Below, in pieces: positions 20,549-31,810 of a stretch of 64,000 nt of DNA. Origin of the DNA: Trichomonas vaginalis G3 (Eukaryota; Parabasalia; Trichomonadida; Trichomonadidae); contig NC_067207.1 in assembly GCF_026262505.1 (NCBI RefSeq), forward strand, positions 25,202,082 through 25,266,081, in the 5' to 3' direction. Every line of letters begins with the position of its first letter. Positions within the stretch are counted from its first letter, which is position 1. The notes below the pieces were generated by a model. It was not told where the DNA came from. It did no database searches and saw nothing but the letters and a program-made list of their open reading frames with translations. Position numbers and translations under genes: made by a program.

Positions 20549-22806
20549 ATGGGAAAATCATCTATATTTAATCAAAAAAGAGCAAACTTTACAGACGAAA
20601 ATAAAATATTTATCAGGGAACAATCTGATAAATACCAAAAATCAACATCGAGAGATGAAAAAACGAATATAATCAAACAAGTTCTTCAATATTTTAATAT
20701 TAAATACGCCAAAAATGAATCTAAAGCTGTCAGAAGATATTTTAGTTATATTGCAGTTAAAAATATTCCCGCAGTTACTGGAAAATATCCTGATACAATT
20801 GTTCGCAAAGATATGCTTTATTCGCATAATCATACAAATATTATTAATTCAAATAATATTGAACGTTACTACCGTTGCATCGATCATTCTTGTCAAGCAC
20901 GTTATTTAGTTAAAATTGAGAACAGTTCAGTTTCCGAAGATTTACAAAAGGAACATATACCCGAATGCAGACAATTTAAAAAGTTACAAAATGAAAAAAA
21001 ATGATCTTCATAAATCAATGACTCTGAAAGAAATATACAATAAGGCAATGGCAAAATTTTCTGAAGACAACGGCACTTTTCAGCAGATTAAAAAATTTAT
21101 GACAGAACTTGCTGTTGGTACTGATGAAAACCCATTAATTAAAGATTCATTGGTCAGGGAAGTTTATAATAAGTCCAGAAAATTTTCTGTTGGAGAAAAA
21201 ATTACAGACGATGAAATTGCTAATTTTTGTTTAATAAATGGCGAGCAGTTTTTCATTGGCCATGATTTTCAAGCAAATTGTGAGACGATGTTTTTTTTGG
21301 TTTTGAGAAGGCAATTCAATTTGCAAAAGAAGCCACATATTTATTTTGCGATGGAACTTTTAAAATTACACCAAAACATTTTCAAAAAGGACAGATGCTA
21401 ACAATTATGATTTGTGAACCTTCAACAAATCAATATCTACCACTTTTATTTATATTCATGAAAAACCGCACATTTGAATCTTATAAGAAGGCATTTGAAT
21501 ATATTTTTACTGTCAAGGGTATTCAATTTTCAAAGCTAATTCAAATTCATTGTGATTTTGAAAAGGGAATGATAGAGGCACTTCAACAAATTTTCCCTAA
21601 AGTCCGTATAATTGGATGCCTATTTCATTTCAAACAAGCTTTACACAGGAAACTTGTAGCACTTTATACAAAAAATTTCAATACTTTACAAAATTCTTTA
21701 TTTAAGCTATATTCTATTACTCCATTCATGTCTCATGAAGAATTTGTACTTACAATGCATATAATTAATCAAAATAAAGTTGATTCGATCAAAGATTATA
21801 TTGATTATTTCAACAAAGTTTGGTTGCCGCACTACAATTTAATATCTCAATATAATAATGCAACTGCAATATTCACTAATGATTGCCTCGAGAGTATGCA
21901 TTCAGAATTTTCTTCGTTAAAACATCCAAACATTTATGAAGCTATTAAGAAGATATCTCAAATCCAATTAGATAAATATAACGCCATCAAAAATAACCAG
22001 AAGATCGAGCGCCATATAAAAACCGTTATCACTGATAGCTACAAAATTATATTCTTGATTGCTTTCAAAAAGAACTTGAGAAAACAATTTTTCTATCAAA
22101 CAATACAACGTAAGTGATCTTTCTTTGGCTCAGAACGAGATTTCTCCATATGGTTCCATAGAATCGAGTTCATTGTTCGAAAATATTCCAGTTCATGATG
22201 CAGATATACTCAAATCGATCGATCTAACAAATAAAGATACAATGATCACTAAGTTTATTAATGAAAAAGAGAAAAAATTATGGCATTATTTAATGAAACA
22301 TTAAATCATCCAGATTTAATTCATCCACTCCAATTCAAACTAATTTTGAGCAAGCCGATACAAATCAAGGTTCAGATGCTCCAATTCGCTCCGAAAATTC
22401 AAATATTGCAGACTCTACAGATTTAGAACCAGAAAATCAAAACCATCCTTCTACAAATCAAATGTCTAGTAATCTAGAACATAAGCTGGACCTTCTTGAT
22501 CATATTGAAAAACAATTATCGAAAATGCGCTCGTTATTGGGAATTCTTCCTACTACAAATGCTATTGTTGGGCCGTCAAAACAAGTTTCAGTTAATAGCA
22601 AGCAAAATTCTGAAAAAAATAAGAAAAAATCTTCCATAACAACAAAATCAACAATAAAAAACAAAATTCATCCGACAATCCTCCTAAACGTAAAGCTCCT
22701 ATTTCGGAAAGGATTCTCAGCGATAATAACTTATATTTTCAAGTTCATCGAAAGAGATCGAAAAGCAAACGTTCCACATCTACAGAGAAAAAGAATTGAT
22801 ATATGA
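20549..22806 (+). pseudogene. MULE-type DNA transposase, frameshifted
   Basis: A Mutator-like transposase. The N-terminal part (20549-21004) has a FLYWCH/WRKY-like zinc-binding pattern, C-I-D-H-S-C ... H-I-P-E-C. The catalytic part shows C-D-G-T-F-K-I-T-P-K-H-F near 21345, I-H-C-D-F-E-K-G-M near 21545, G-C-L-F-H-F near 21615 (the C/H pair typical of MULEs) and N-D-C-L-E-S-M-H near 21880. The C-terminal tail is Ser/Asn/Lys-rich. Frameshifts lie in an A-run near 21000, a T-run near 21295, near 22095, and near 22320, so it is inactive as written. Homopolymer positions leave room for sequencing error. Confidence 0.88.
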
Positions 22807-24008
22807 AGTCTAATTCCTTTTATAACTACTATATTTTTATTCTTATGACTAAAAAATAATATATTATTTAACAATTTTCATTTTTTTTCTTTTAACAATT
22901 TCGTTTTATTTCCATTTATTGTTAAATGATTTTTAGCATACACCTTTCTTTGTTCATCTTCTAAATACAATTTTTTTTTCTTAGATATAATTCTATTCAT
23001 TCAATTCGATCGTCATTTTTCAGTACATGATCGTAATTTTCAATTATTGATCGCGATTTTACTTCAGAATTTGTTTGCAATATTGCTTATCAAAATTATA
23101 TCTCTATTCTCTCATTTCTGTTTTAGTCAATATCATTACACTCTATTGTCTAATAACATGCTATTAATTTTCTTAAAATTAAAAAAAAATATCAACTTTT
23201 AAAAACAGAAACTTAACATCCTTAGGTCAATGGATTTTGATGTGAGATACATTTAATCTGTTTTTCTTTTTTTATTTTAAATAATTGAATATTTATAGTT
23301 GTTATGGGTCTTACATCATGTAAAACGAATTTTCTTAAAGTAAATTTACTTTTTCTTCAATCTTTCTTACATATTTATTAAAAAAAAAATTATCCAAAAA
23401 AAGATGTTTTAGAATGAAAAAAATAGAAAAATCTTCATTTATAGTCTTTCTTGAATGTATACGTTTTGATTTTTTTCTTTTTTTAAAAATTCAATTTCTA
23501 GAAAAATCGAGAAAAAATCATTTTCTTCTATTTTTTTTAGGACGCCATACCCATTGAAATCTCCTCTCAGGACGCCATAAACTATTCAATTATGGTGTAA
23601 ACTTCTCAAAATTGAATAGTTTACATCAGGACGCCTTAGGACGCCCAACCCTTTACGCGCCCCCGTAAAAATATTAATCATTTGAATCAAAGAACAGACA
23701 TAGAATTTATAAAAGGAAAGATGCAAAAGGTTGCAGGCTTCTAGCATGTTTTTGCTTCCAATAACATTGGCAGAGCTTATTAATTTTTTATTCTTTCTCA
23801 AAATTCTGAAATATTTTAAAATTTGAGCGTCATATCGTGACACAATATAACTTGATTAAACTATTGAAATTTTATTAAAGAGTTCAGTTCTCGGAAATGT
23901 TATCGATTCTCATTACTTTGGCAGTTTTTGAATCCACTCAATTATTTTTGAATTATTTTATATTTTTGAATACTCCTTAAGAAAACATATAAAATCATTA
24001 TTCTAAAT
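22807..24008. other. Intergenic region between the MULE and pseudogene C
   Basis: No gene is supported. At 23535-23680 there are several GGACGCC modules, and a 13-bp inverted repeat (AAACTATTCAATT ... AATTGAATAGTTT, 23579-23624) that could form a hairpin; these resemble the GGCGT modules left of the MULE and may mark its right end. From about 23750 the sequence is homologous to the array upstream region, including ATGTTATCGATTC at 23897-23909. Confidence 0.5.
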
Positions 24009-25649
24009 ATGTTTTCATTATCTTGGTGCAATTTTCCCTCTCAGTTTCTGGCCATTCCAATCGAAAATACTCCTACGGATTCACTGATGTTGATCAAAAC
24101 AGAAAGCATGTAGAATTGGTTGAAAATGTGACCACAAAAGTCAGAATTGATGGCGTTGAAAGCAATATTGAAAAAGTAACAGATTTAGATTACTCTCTTC
24201 AAATTGAAAATCACAAAAATTTATTATATACAGTTGTAAAGCAGACAATTAAAATAAAGGGTCAAATGAAAAGAAGGTAGATTTTTGCACAGCAATGTTA
24301 TTTAGGCAGAAGATAAAAAAGTCATCGCTCAAACTCTTGCAAACTTTGGCTATTCCCTTTGGTGGAAAGAGATAACAGATCTTACATTAGTTCTCCAAAA
24401 TCATCCATGGGTTACTGATGTCAATGCCCATGACTTCGGCTCTGATGACGTGCCTAAATTCTTCACGAACACCGATAAAATTTTAGAAAATGTAGATGAT
24501 GATGATGATCTTCCATCAATTTTATGGGTTTCATTTTCATGGTTGAACAAATATATACAACCTGGACAGTCAATAACATTCTCTTATCTATTACATAAAG
24601 GAAAATATGAACCACCATTCCTCTTCCTTGAGAAATCTTTAATCCCAGAAGAAACTGATGCTACTGAAGTAATTCAAATCAAGGGCAAGTTCTCATTCCT
24701 TGTTGATGGTTGTGATGCAGAAGCTGGCTGGAAACTTCGTACTTCCAATGATAAAATTATCAATATGATCACACTTGGCAAATTCAAAGCTTCAGAATCA
24801 ATGAAGAGTAAGGACTTCGATGTATCCATCACACCACCAACAGGACTTGGAAAGTACACATTATATGTTTATACATATACTATGATCTTGAATCATTGCT
24901 TTATGAAGAATTCCATTTACAGTTGTTCCTCCAAATACAGACCAAAGTTTATGTTCTTCCTCTGATACCTTATTACATTCCAGATTCTGAAGTTTCTTTT
25001 TGGCTTCAGTCTACGATCAAGATTCAGGTGATAAACCACTCACAGCAAAGGTTTTCTTCAACAATGCAGAAGTTGCAACACAAGAAGTTGCAAACAGCAC
25101 AGATCTTAAGACATTCAAATTCAAAGTTCCAAAAGACACAGCAGCAGGTGAATATGAAGTCAAAGTCACAGCTACAGATGGCAAGAAGATTGGAACAAAG
25201 AAGTTCACAATCACAATCAAGAAACACAGTACAAACTTAACTGCCACATACAACAAAGGCGACAAGGTCAACTTCACAGCTGTCATCAATGATCCAGATA
25301 CAAACTTCGATAACAAGTTCACTGTTTCTACAACGATAAAGTCAAGAAGACGATCACATCAACTAACGATGCAGGATTAGTCAGAGTTCCACTTGATTTC
25401 ACCATCCCAACAACAGAAACAAACACAACAGCCGAAATCAAGATCGTAGTCACAACACCAACCGAATCCTCTGAAAAATTAACAAATATCAACATCTATC
25501 AAGATGTTATCGCAAGTGATTCTGCAACAGGAAAGATTGCTACAAAGGAAGCTAAAAAGAAGACCGCCCTTGTTGCAGTTCTCTGTGTCTTAGCTGTCAT
25601 TGCTGTTGTTGTTGCGGTAGTCGTTATTATTCTTTGGCTGAGAAAATAA
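24009..25649 (+). pseudogene. Mosaic surface protein paralogue C, frameshifted
   Basis: The N-terminal half is a distinct paralogue (S-N-R-K-Y-S-Y-G-F-T-D-V-D) about as different from the array gene as B is. From about 24830, and strongly from 24990, it becomes almost identical to the array gene through to the stop at 25647-25649. The signal-peptide codons have lost one base, and further shifts lie near 24260, 24885, 24965 and in the third Ig-like repeat (25225-25330), where about 20 bases are missing. It is dead as written. The abrupt change in similarity points to gene conversion or unequal crossing-over with an array unit. Confidence 0.8.
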
Positions 25650-26412
25650 AAAAATTCGGAGAATAAATTAAATTTTATGCTTTAAACACACTTTTTAAAA
25701 TTACTTATAAATTATCTTTCAACAAGTTGAAATTACTCAATCTAGGATTGTTTTTCATGTGAAATTCTTGTTGTGCAACTAAATCTTAATTGCCAACTTG
25801 GAATAAAGATCATAGAACAAGACAAGCTTTTTTATAAATGAAGCATCTAATTAATAAACATTACTAATAAATTTTTTTTCAAATGATCCCATAACATAAG
25901 TTACCAATTGATGAGTATATAATGCTGCAATGATATCTTCCCATCTCAAAAATAAAGGAGAATGAATAATGACTCCCGTTTGTTACTATAAAAAATCTGC
26001 CAGCTAAAAAAACAGTTATTTTGTCTCATTACTCATCAGATTTATTCGTTTTTCTTGACATTATCATCAAGGGTCCATCAATATATAATGACATATGGAT
26101 GTGTATATACAGGAATTATAGTTCAATTTTCATGGCTAAAAATAAATGACAAGAAGTAGAATGTCAGATTATTTCAAAATTTCTGACATACATAATTAAT
26201 GTGAAATTTTTAAAATTATATATTGAACTGGAATTTTCGAATGAATAAATAAACTCAATCATTAAATTTGACACAGATAATAAGTAGTCATTCAGATTTG
26301 CATCTATTATTTTTAGTTATTAAATCAAATTGAGCATTTTTTATTTGAACTGACATTGGGCAAAGAACTTTCAATTTTATAGCTTTTTTATTTTTTATTT
26401 TTTCACAAAAAA

Positions 26413-26529
26413 TTGAGAGGATCATCTTGACATTATACAAGGTGATTATAACTATAGAAAATCAATCATAAGGTATAATAATATGAAATATTATCGATTC
26501 ATATGTATAGATGACTTTGAAAAACGACT
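26413..26529 (+). promoter_or_regulatory. Conserved upstream footprint of the surface-protein family
   Basis: Three blocks, TTGAGAGGATCATCTTGACA (26413-26432), GAAATATTATCGATTC (26485-26500) and GACTTTGAAAAACGACT (26513-26529), recur before every array gene and before B (44898-45014), and the middle one also before C (23894-23909). They sit 64-180 bases upstream of the ATG in otherwise diverged AT-rich DNA. The TATCG core resembles Myb recognition elements described for T. vaginalis promoters, which is only a suggestion. Confidence 0.55.
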
Positions 26530-26572
26530 CAAAATGTTTCTGAAATATTTATATTTGAATACTTTTATAAAA

Positions 26573-26579
26573 TCATTTT
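26573..26579 (+). promoter_or_regulatory. Initiator (Inr) of copy A5, typical of all array units
   Basis: TCATTTT fits TCA-Y-W-Y-W. The presumed +1 A at 26575 gives an 18-base leader. An in-frame TAA directly precedes the ATG, so translation cannot start further upstream. The paralogue B has TCATATT and TCATTTT at the corresponding place (45067-45081). Confidence 0.7.
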
Positions 26580-26592
26580 ACCATTTTTTTAA

Positions 26593-28260
26593 ATGTTTTC
26601 CATATTACTTGCACAACTTTCTCTTTCAGTTTCAGGCAAAGTTGTTGGGGATAATTCGTACATGATTTATGATAAGGACGGAAGGGAGAATTATGAAATA
26701 ATTAAAGAACCTTATACAAAAGTCAGAATAGATGGTGTTACAAAAAACATTAAAGAAGCCACTGATTTAGGCTACTCCGTTGAAATTTATAATGATGAAA
26801 ATTCAGATTATGTTATTATTTCACAGACAATTACCAACAAAGGCTCAACGGAAAAGAAAATTGACCTTTGCACAGCATTGAATTTAAAAGATTCTATAGA
26901 TAATGTTGAAGCATCATCCCTTACAAACTTTGGTTATTATCTTTGGTGGGATCAAACAAATGATCTGACACTAGTTCTGCAAAATCATCCTTGGGTTACA
27001 GATATCAGTGCCCAAGACTTTGGAATAGAACCTGAGCCAAGATTCTTCACGAACAATGAGAAAATTTTAGAATACGACTCTGGATTTCCTGAAATTCAAT
27101 GGATCTCATTCTCATGGCTCAACAAGTATATCCAACCAGGAAAGTCTATCACACTTTCTTACATGTTTTATGAAGAGACATATCAACCGCCATTACTTAA
27201 ACTTGATAAATCTCTGATTTCAGAAGAAACAGATTCCACTGAAGTAATTCAAGTAAAGGGAAGTTTTTATTTCTTAGTTGAACCATACACGGTAGAAGCA
27301 GGTTGGGAAATTCATGATTCAAAAGATAAGATAATCAAATATGGCAGCCTTGGCAAATTTACAGTTTCAGAAAAACAAACAAGTATGGATTTTGATGTGT
27401 CAATCACACCACCAACAGAACTTGGAAAGTACACATTATATGTTTACACATATACTAATGGTCTTGGCTCATTGCTTTATGAAGAATTCACAATTACAGT
27501 TGTTCCACCAAATTATAGACCAAAGTTATACATTGTTCCATCTGAATACCTATATTACATTCCAGATTCTGAAGTTTCTTTCTTGGCTTCAGTCTACGAT
27601 CAAGATTCAGGTGATAAACCACTCACAGCAAAGGTTTTCTTCAACAATGCAGAAGTTGCAACACAAGAAGTTGCAAACAGCAAAGATCTTAAGACATTCA
27701 AATTCAAAGTTCCAAAAGACACAGCAGCAGGTGAATATGAAGTCAAAGTCACAGCTACAGATGGCAAGAAGATTGGAACAAAGAAGTTCACAATCACAAT
27801 CAAGAATAACACAGTTCTCACAATCTATTTCGAACCAAAACTTAATGCCACATACAACAAAGGCGACAAGGTCAACTTCACAGCTGTCATCAATGATCCA
27901 GATACAAACTTCGATAACAAGTTCACTGTTTCTCTGTTCTACAACGATAAAGTCAAGAAGACGATCACATCAACTAACGATGCAGGATTAGTCAGAGTTC
28001 CACTTGATTTCACCATCCCAACAACAGAAACAAACACAACAGCCGAAATCAAGATCGTAGTCACAACACCAACCGAATCCTCTGAAAAATTAACAAATAT
28101 CAACATCTATCAAGATGTTATCGCAAGTGATTCTGCAACAGGAAAGATTGCTACAAAGGAAGCTAAAAAGAAGACCGCCCTTGTTGCAGTTCTCTGTGTC
28201 TTAGCTGTCATTGCTGTTGTTGTTGCGGTAGTCGTTATTATTCTTTGGCTGAGAAAATAA
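26593..28260 (+). CDS. Array surface protein, copy A5 (intact, 555 aa)
   Basis: A predicted type I membrane protein, probably on the cell surface. Residues 1-15 are a short signal peptide (M-F-S-I-L-L-A-Q-L-S-L-S-V-S-G). Residues about 16-197 form a beta-rich domain that may resemble mutarotase-like sandwiches, ending in W-I-S-F-S-W-L-N-K-Y-I-Q-P-G. Three Ig-like repeats follow at about 200-304, 308-403 and 407-506, each with a G-x-Y-x-(L/V)-x-V type strand. Residues 528-552 are one TM helix after a basic stop, leaving a cytoplasmic tail of only about three residues. Cysteines are nearly absent. I cannot name the family. The ligand is unknown; adhesion or antigenic roles would be guesses. Transcription likely starts at the initiator 18 bases upstream, and TAAA overlaps the stop. 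Confidence 0.9.
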   Translation: MFSILLAQLSLSVSGKVVGDNSYMIYDKDGRENYEIIKEPYTKVRIDGVTKNIKEATDLGYSVEIYNDENSDYVIISQTITNKGSTEKKIDLCTALNLKDSIDNVEASSLTNFGYYLWWDQTNDLTLVLQNHPWVTDISAQDFGIEPEPRFFTNNEKILEYDSGFPEIQWISFSWLNKYIQPGKSITLSYMFYEETYQPPLLKLDKSLISEETDSTEVIQVKGSFYFLVEPYTVEAGWEIHDSKDKIIKYGSLGKFTVSEKQTSMDFDVSITPPTELGKYTLYVYTYTNGLGSLLYEEFTITVVPPNYRPKLYIVPSEYLYYIPDSEVSFLASVYDQDSGDKPLTAKVFFNNAEVATQEVANSKDLKTFKFKVPKDTAAGEYEVKVTATDGKKIGTKKFTITIKNNTVLTIYFEPKLNATYNKGDKVNFTAVINDPDTNFDNKFTVSLFYNDKVKKTITSTNDAGLVRVPLDFTIPTTETNTTAEIKIVVTTPTESSEKLTNINIYQDVIASDSATGKIATKEAKKKTALVAVLCVLAVIAVVVAVVVIILWLRK

Positions 28261-29199
28261 AAAAATTCGGAGAATAAATTAAATTTTATGCTTTAAACAC
28301 ACTTTTTAAAATTACTTATAAATTATCTTTCAACAAGTTGAAATTACTCAATCTAGGATTGTTTTTCATGTGAAATTCTTGTTGTGCAACTAAATCTTAA
28401 TTGCCAACTTGGAATAAAGATCATAGAACAAGACAAGCTTTTTTATAAATGAAGCATCTAATTATAAACATTACTAATAAATTTTTTTCAAATGATCCCA
28501 TAACATAAGTTAACCAATTTGATGAGTATAATAATGCTGCAATGATATCTTCCCATCTCAAAAATAAAGGAGAATGAATAATGACTCCGTTTGTTACTAT
28601 AAAAAATCTGCCAGCTAAAAAAAGTTATTTTGTCTCATTACTCATCAGATTTATTCGTTTTTTGCTTGACATTAATCAAGGGTCATCATATATAATGACA
28701 TATGGATGTGTATATACAGGAATTATAGTTCAATTTTCATGGCTAAAAATAAATGACAAGAAGTAGAATGTCAGATTATTTCAAAATTTCTGACATACAT
28801 AATTAATGTGAAATTTTTAAAATTATATATTGAACTGGAATTTTCGAATGAATAAATAAACTCAATCATTAAATTTGACACAGATAATAAGTAGTCATTC
28901 AGATTTGCATCTATTATTTTTAGTTATTAAATCAAATTGAGCATTTTTTATTTGAACTGACATTGGGCAAAGAACTTTCAATTTTATAGCTTTTTTATTT
29001 TTTTATTTTTTCACAAAAAATTGAGAGGATCATCTTGACATTATACAAGGTGATTATAACTATAGAAAATCAATCATAAGGTATAATAATATGAAATATT
29101 ATCGATTCATATGTATAGATGACTTTGAAAAACGACTCAAAATGTTTCTGAAATATTTATATTTGAATACTTTTATAAAATCATTTTACCATTTTTTAA

Positions 29200-30867
29200 A
29201 TGTTTTCCATATTACTTGCACAACTTTCTCTTTCAGTTTCAGGCAAAGTTGTTGGGGATAATTCGTACATGATTTATGATAAGGACGGAAGGGAGAATTA
29301 TGAAATAATTAAAGAACCTTATACAAAAGTCAGAATAGATGGTGTTACAAAAAACATTAAAGAAGCCACTGATTTAGGCTACTCCGTTGAAATTTATAAT
29401 GATGAAAATTCAGATTATGTTATTATTTCACAGACAATTACCAACAAAGGCTCAACGGAAAAGAAAATTGACCTTTGCACAGCATTGAATTTAAAAGATT
29501 CTATAGATAATGTTGAAGCATCATCCCTTACAAACTTTGGTTATTATCTTTGGTGGGATCAAACAAATGATCTGACACTAGTTCTGCAAAATCATCCTTG
29601 GGTTACAGATATCAGTGCCCAAGACTTTGGAATAGAACCTGAGCCAAGATTCTTCACGAACAATGAGAAAATTTTAGAATACGACTCTGGATTTCCTGAA
29701 ATTCAATGGATCTCATTCTCATGGCTCAACAAGTATATCCAACCAGGAAAGTCTATCACACTTTCTTACATGTTTTATGAAGAGACATATCAACCGCCAT
29801 TACTTAAACTTGATAAATCTCTGATTTCAGAAGAAACAGATTCCACTGAAGTAATTCAAGTAAAGGGAAGTTTTTATTTCTTAGTTGAACCATACACGGT
29901 AGAAGCAGGTTGGGAAATTCATGATTCAAAAGATAAGATAATCAAATATGGCAGCCTTGGCAAATTTACAGTTTCAGAAAAACAAACAAGTATGGATTTT
30001 GATGTGTCAATCACACCACCAACAGAACTTGGAAAGTACACATTATATGTTTACACATATACTAATGGTCTTGGCTCATTGCTTTATGAAGAATTCACAA
30101 TTACAGTTGTTCCACCAAATTATAGACCAAAGTTATACATTGTTCCATCTGAATACCTATATTACATTCCAGATTCTGAAGTTTCTTTCTTGGCTTCAGT
30201 CTACGATCAAGATTCAGGTGATAAACCACTCACAGCAAAGGTTTTCTTCAACAATGCAGAAGTTGCAACACAAGAAGTTGCAAACAGCAAAGATCTTAAG
30301 ACATTCAAATTCAAAGTTCCAAAAGACACAGCAGCAGGTGAATATGAAGTCAAAGTCACAGCTACAGATGGCAAGAAGATTGGAACAAAGAAGTTCACAA
30401 TCACAATCAAGAATAACACAGTTCTCACAATCTATTTCGAACCAAAACTTAATGCCACATACAACAAAGGCGACAAGGTCAACTTCACAGCTGTCATCAA
30501 TGATCCAGATACAAACTTCGATAACAAGTTCACTGTTTCTCTGTTCTACAACGATAAAGTCAAGAAGACGATCACATCAACTAACGATGCAGGATTAGTC
30601 AGAGTTCCACTTGATTTCACCATCCCAACAACAGAAACAAACACAACAGCCGAAATCAAGATCGTAGTCACAACACCAACCGAATCCTCTGAAAAATTAA
30701 CAAATATCAACATCTATCAAGATGTTATCGCAAGTGATTCTGCAACAGGAAAGATTGCTACAAAGGAAGCTAAAAAGAAGACCGCCCTTGTTGCAGTTCT
30801 CTGTGTCTTAGCTGTCATTGCTGTTGTTGTTGCGGTAGTCGTTATTATTCTTTGGCTGAGAAAATAA
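29200..30867 (+). CDS. Array surface protein, copy A6 (intact, 555 aa)
   Basis: The predicted protein is identical to A5 over all 555 residues, with the same initiator and footprint upstream. One T is missing from the T-run just before the ATG compared with other units, which shortens the leader by a base but leaves the frame unchanged. The complete identity indicates recent amplification or ongoing homogenisation of the array. Confidence 0.9.
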   Translation: MFSILLAQLSLSVSGKVVGDNSYMIYDKDGRENYEIIKEPYTKVRIDGVTKNIKEATDLGYSVEIYNDENSDYVIISQTITNKGSTEKKIDLCTALNLKDSIDNVEASSLTNFGYYLWWDQTNDLTLVLQNHPWVTDISAQDFGIEPEPRFFTNNEKILEYDSGFPEIQWISFSWLNKYIQPGKSITLSYMFYEETYQPPLLKLDKSLISEETDSTEVIQVKGSFYFLVEPYTVEAGWEIHDSKDKIIKYGSLGKFTVSEKQTSMDFDVSITPPTELGKYTLYVYTYTNGLGSLLYEEFTITVVPPNYRPKLYIVPSEYLYYIPDSEVSFLASVYDQDSGDKPLTAKVFFNNAEVATQEVANSKDLKTFKFKVPKDTAAGEYEVKVTATDGKKIGTKKFTITIKNNTVLTIYFEPKLNATYNKGDKVNFTAVINDPDTNFDNKFTVSLFYNDKVKKTITSTNDAGLVRVPLDFTIPTTETNTTAEIKIVVTTPTESSEKLTNINIYQDVIASDSATGKIATKEAKKKTALVAVLCVLAVIAVVVAVVVIILWLRK

Positions 30868-31810
30868 AAAAATTCGGAGAATAAATTAAATTTTATGCTT
30901 TAAACACACTTTTTAAAATTACTTATAAATTATCTTTCAACAAGTTGAAATTACTCAATCTAGGATTGTTTTTCATGTGAAATTCTTGTTGTGCAACTAA
31001 ATCTTAATTGCCAACTTGGAATAAAGATCATAGAACAAGACAAGCTTTTTTATAAATGAAGCATCTAATTAATAAACATTACTAATAAATTTTTTTTCAA
31101 ATGATCCCATAACATAAGTTACCAATTGATGAGTATATAATGCTGCAATGATATCTTCCCATCTCAAAAATAAAGGAGAATGAATAATGACTCCCGTTTG
31201 TTACTATAAAAAATCTGCCAGCTAAAAAAACAGTTATTTTGTCTCATTACTCATCAGATTTATTCGTTTTTCTTGACATTATCATCAAGGGTCCATCAAT
31301 ATATAATGACATATGGATGTGTATATACAGGAATTATAGTTCAATTTTCATGGCTAAAAATAAATGACAAGAAGTAGAATGTCAGATTATTTCAAAATTT
31401 CTGACATACATAATTAATGTGAAATTTTTAAAATTATATATTGAACTGGAATTTTCGAATGAATAAATAAACTCAATCATTAAATTTGACACAGATAATA
31501 AGTAGTCATTCAGATTTGCATCTATTATTTTTAGTTATTAAATCAAATTGAGCATTTTTTATTTGAACTGACATTGGGCAAAGAACTTTCAATTTTATAG
31601 CTTTTTTATTTTTTATTTTTTCACAAAAAATTGAGAGGATCATCTTGACATTATACAAGGTGATTATAACTATAGAAAATCAATCATAAGGTATAATAAT
31701 ATGAAATATTATCGATTCATATGTATAGATGACTTTGAAAAACGACTCAAAATGTTTCTGAAATATTTATATTTGAATACTTTTATAAAATCATTTTACC
31801 ATTTTTTTAA

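Noticed and set aside
26483-26665. 60-codon frame starting M-K-Y-Y-R-F upstream of each array gene
   Set aside because: It overlaps the real signal peptide in another frame, lies upstream of the presumed transcription start, and its first codons belong to the conserved upstream footprint. It is not conserved as a frame in B or C.
27600-27821. Minus-strand 73-codon frame in the array genes
   Set aside because: Antisense shadow of the second Ig-like repeat, without a start context.
27341-27991. A 216-codon open frame inside every array gene in a second frame
   Set aside because: It is a shadow of the 555-residue gene. It repeats only because the units are identical, has no initiator of its own, and its Gln/Ser/His-rich composition looks like a frame-shifted reading.
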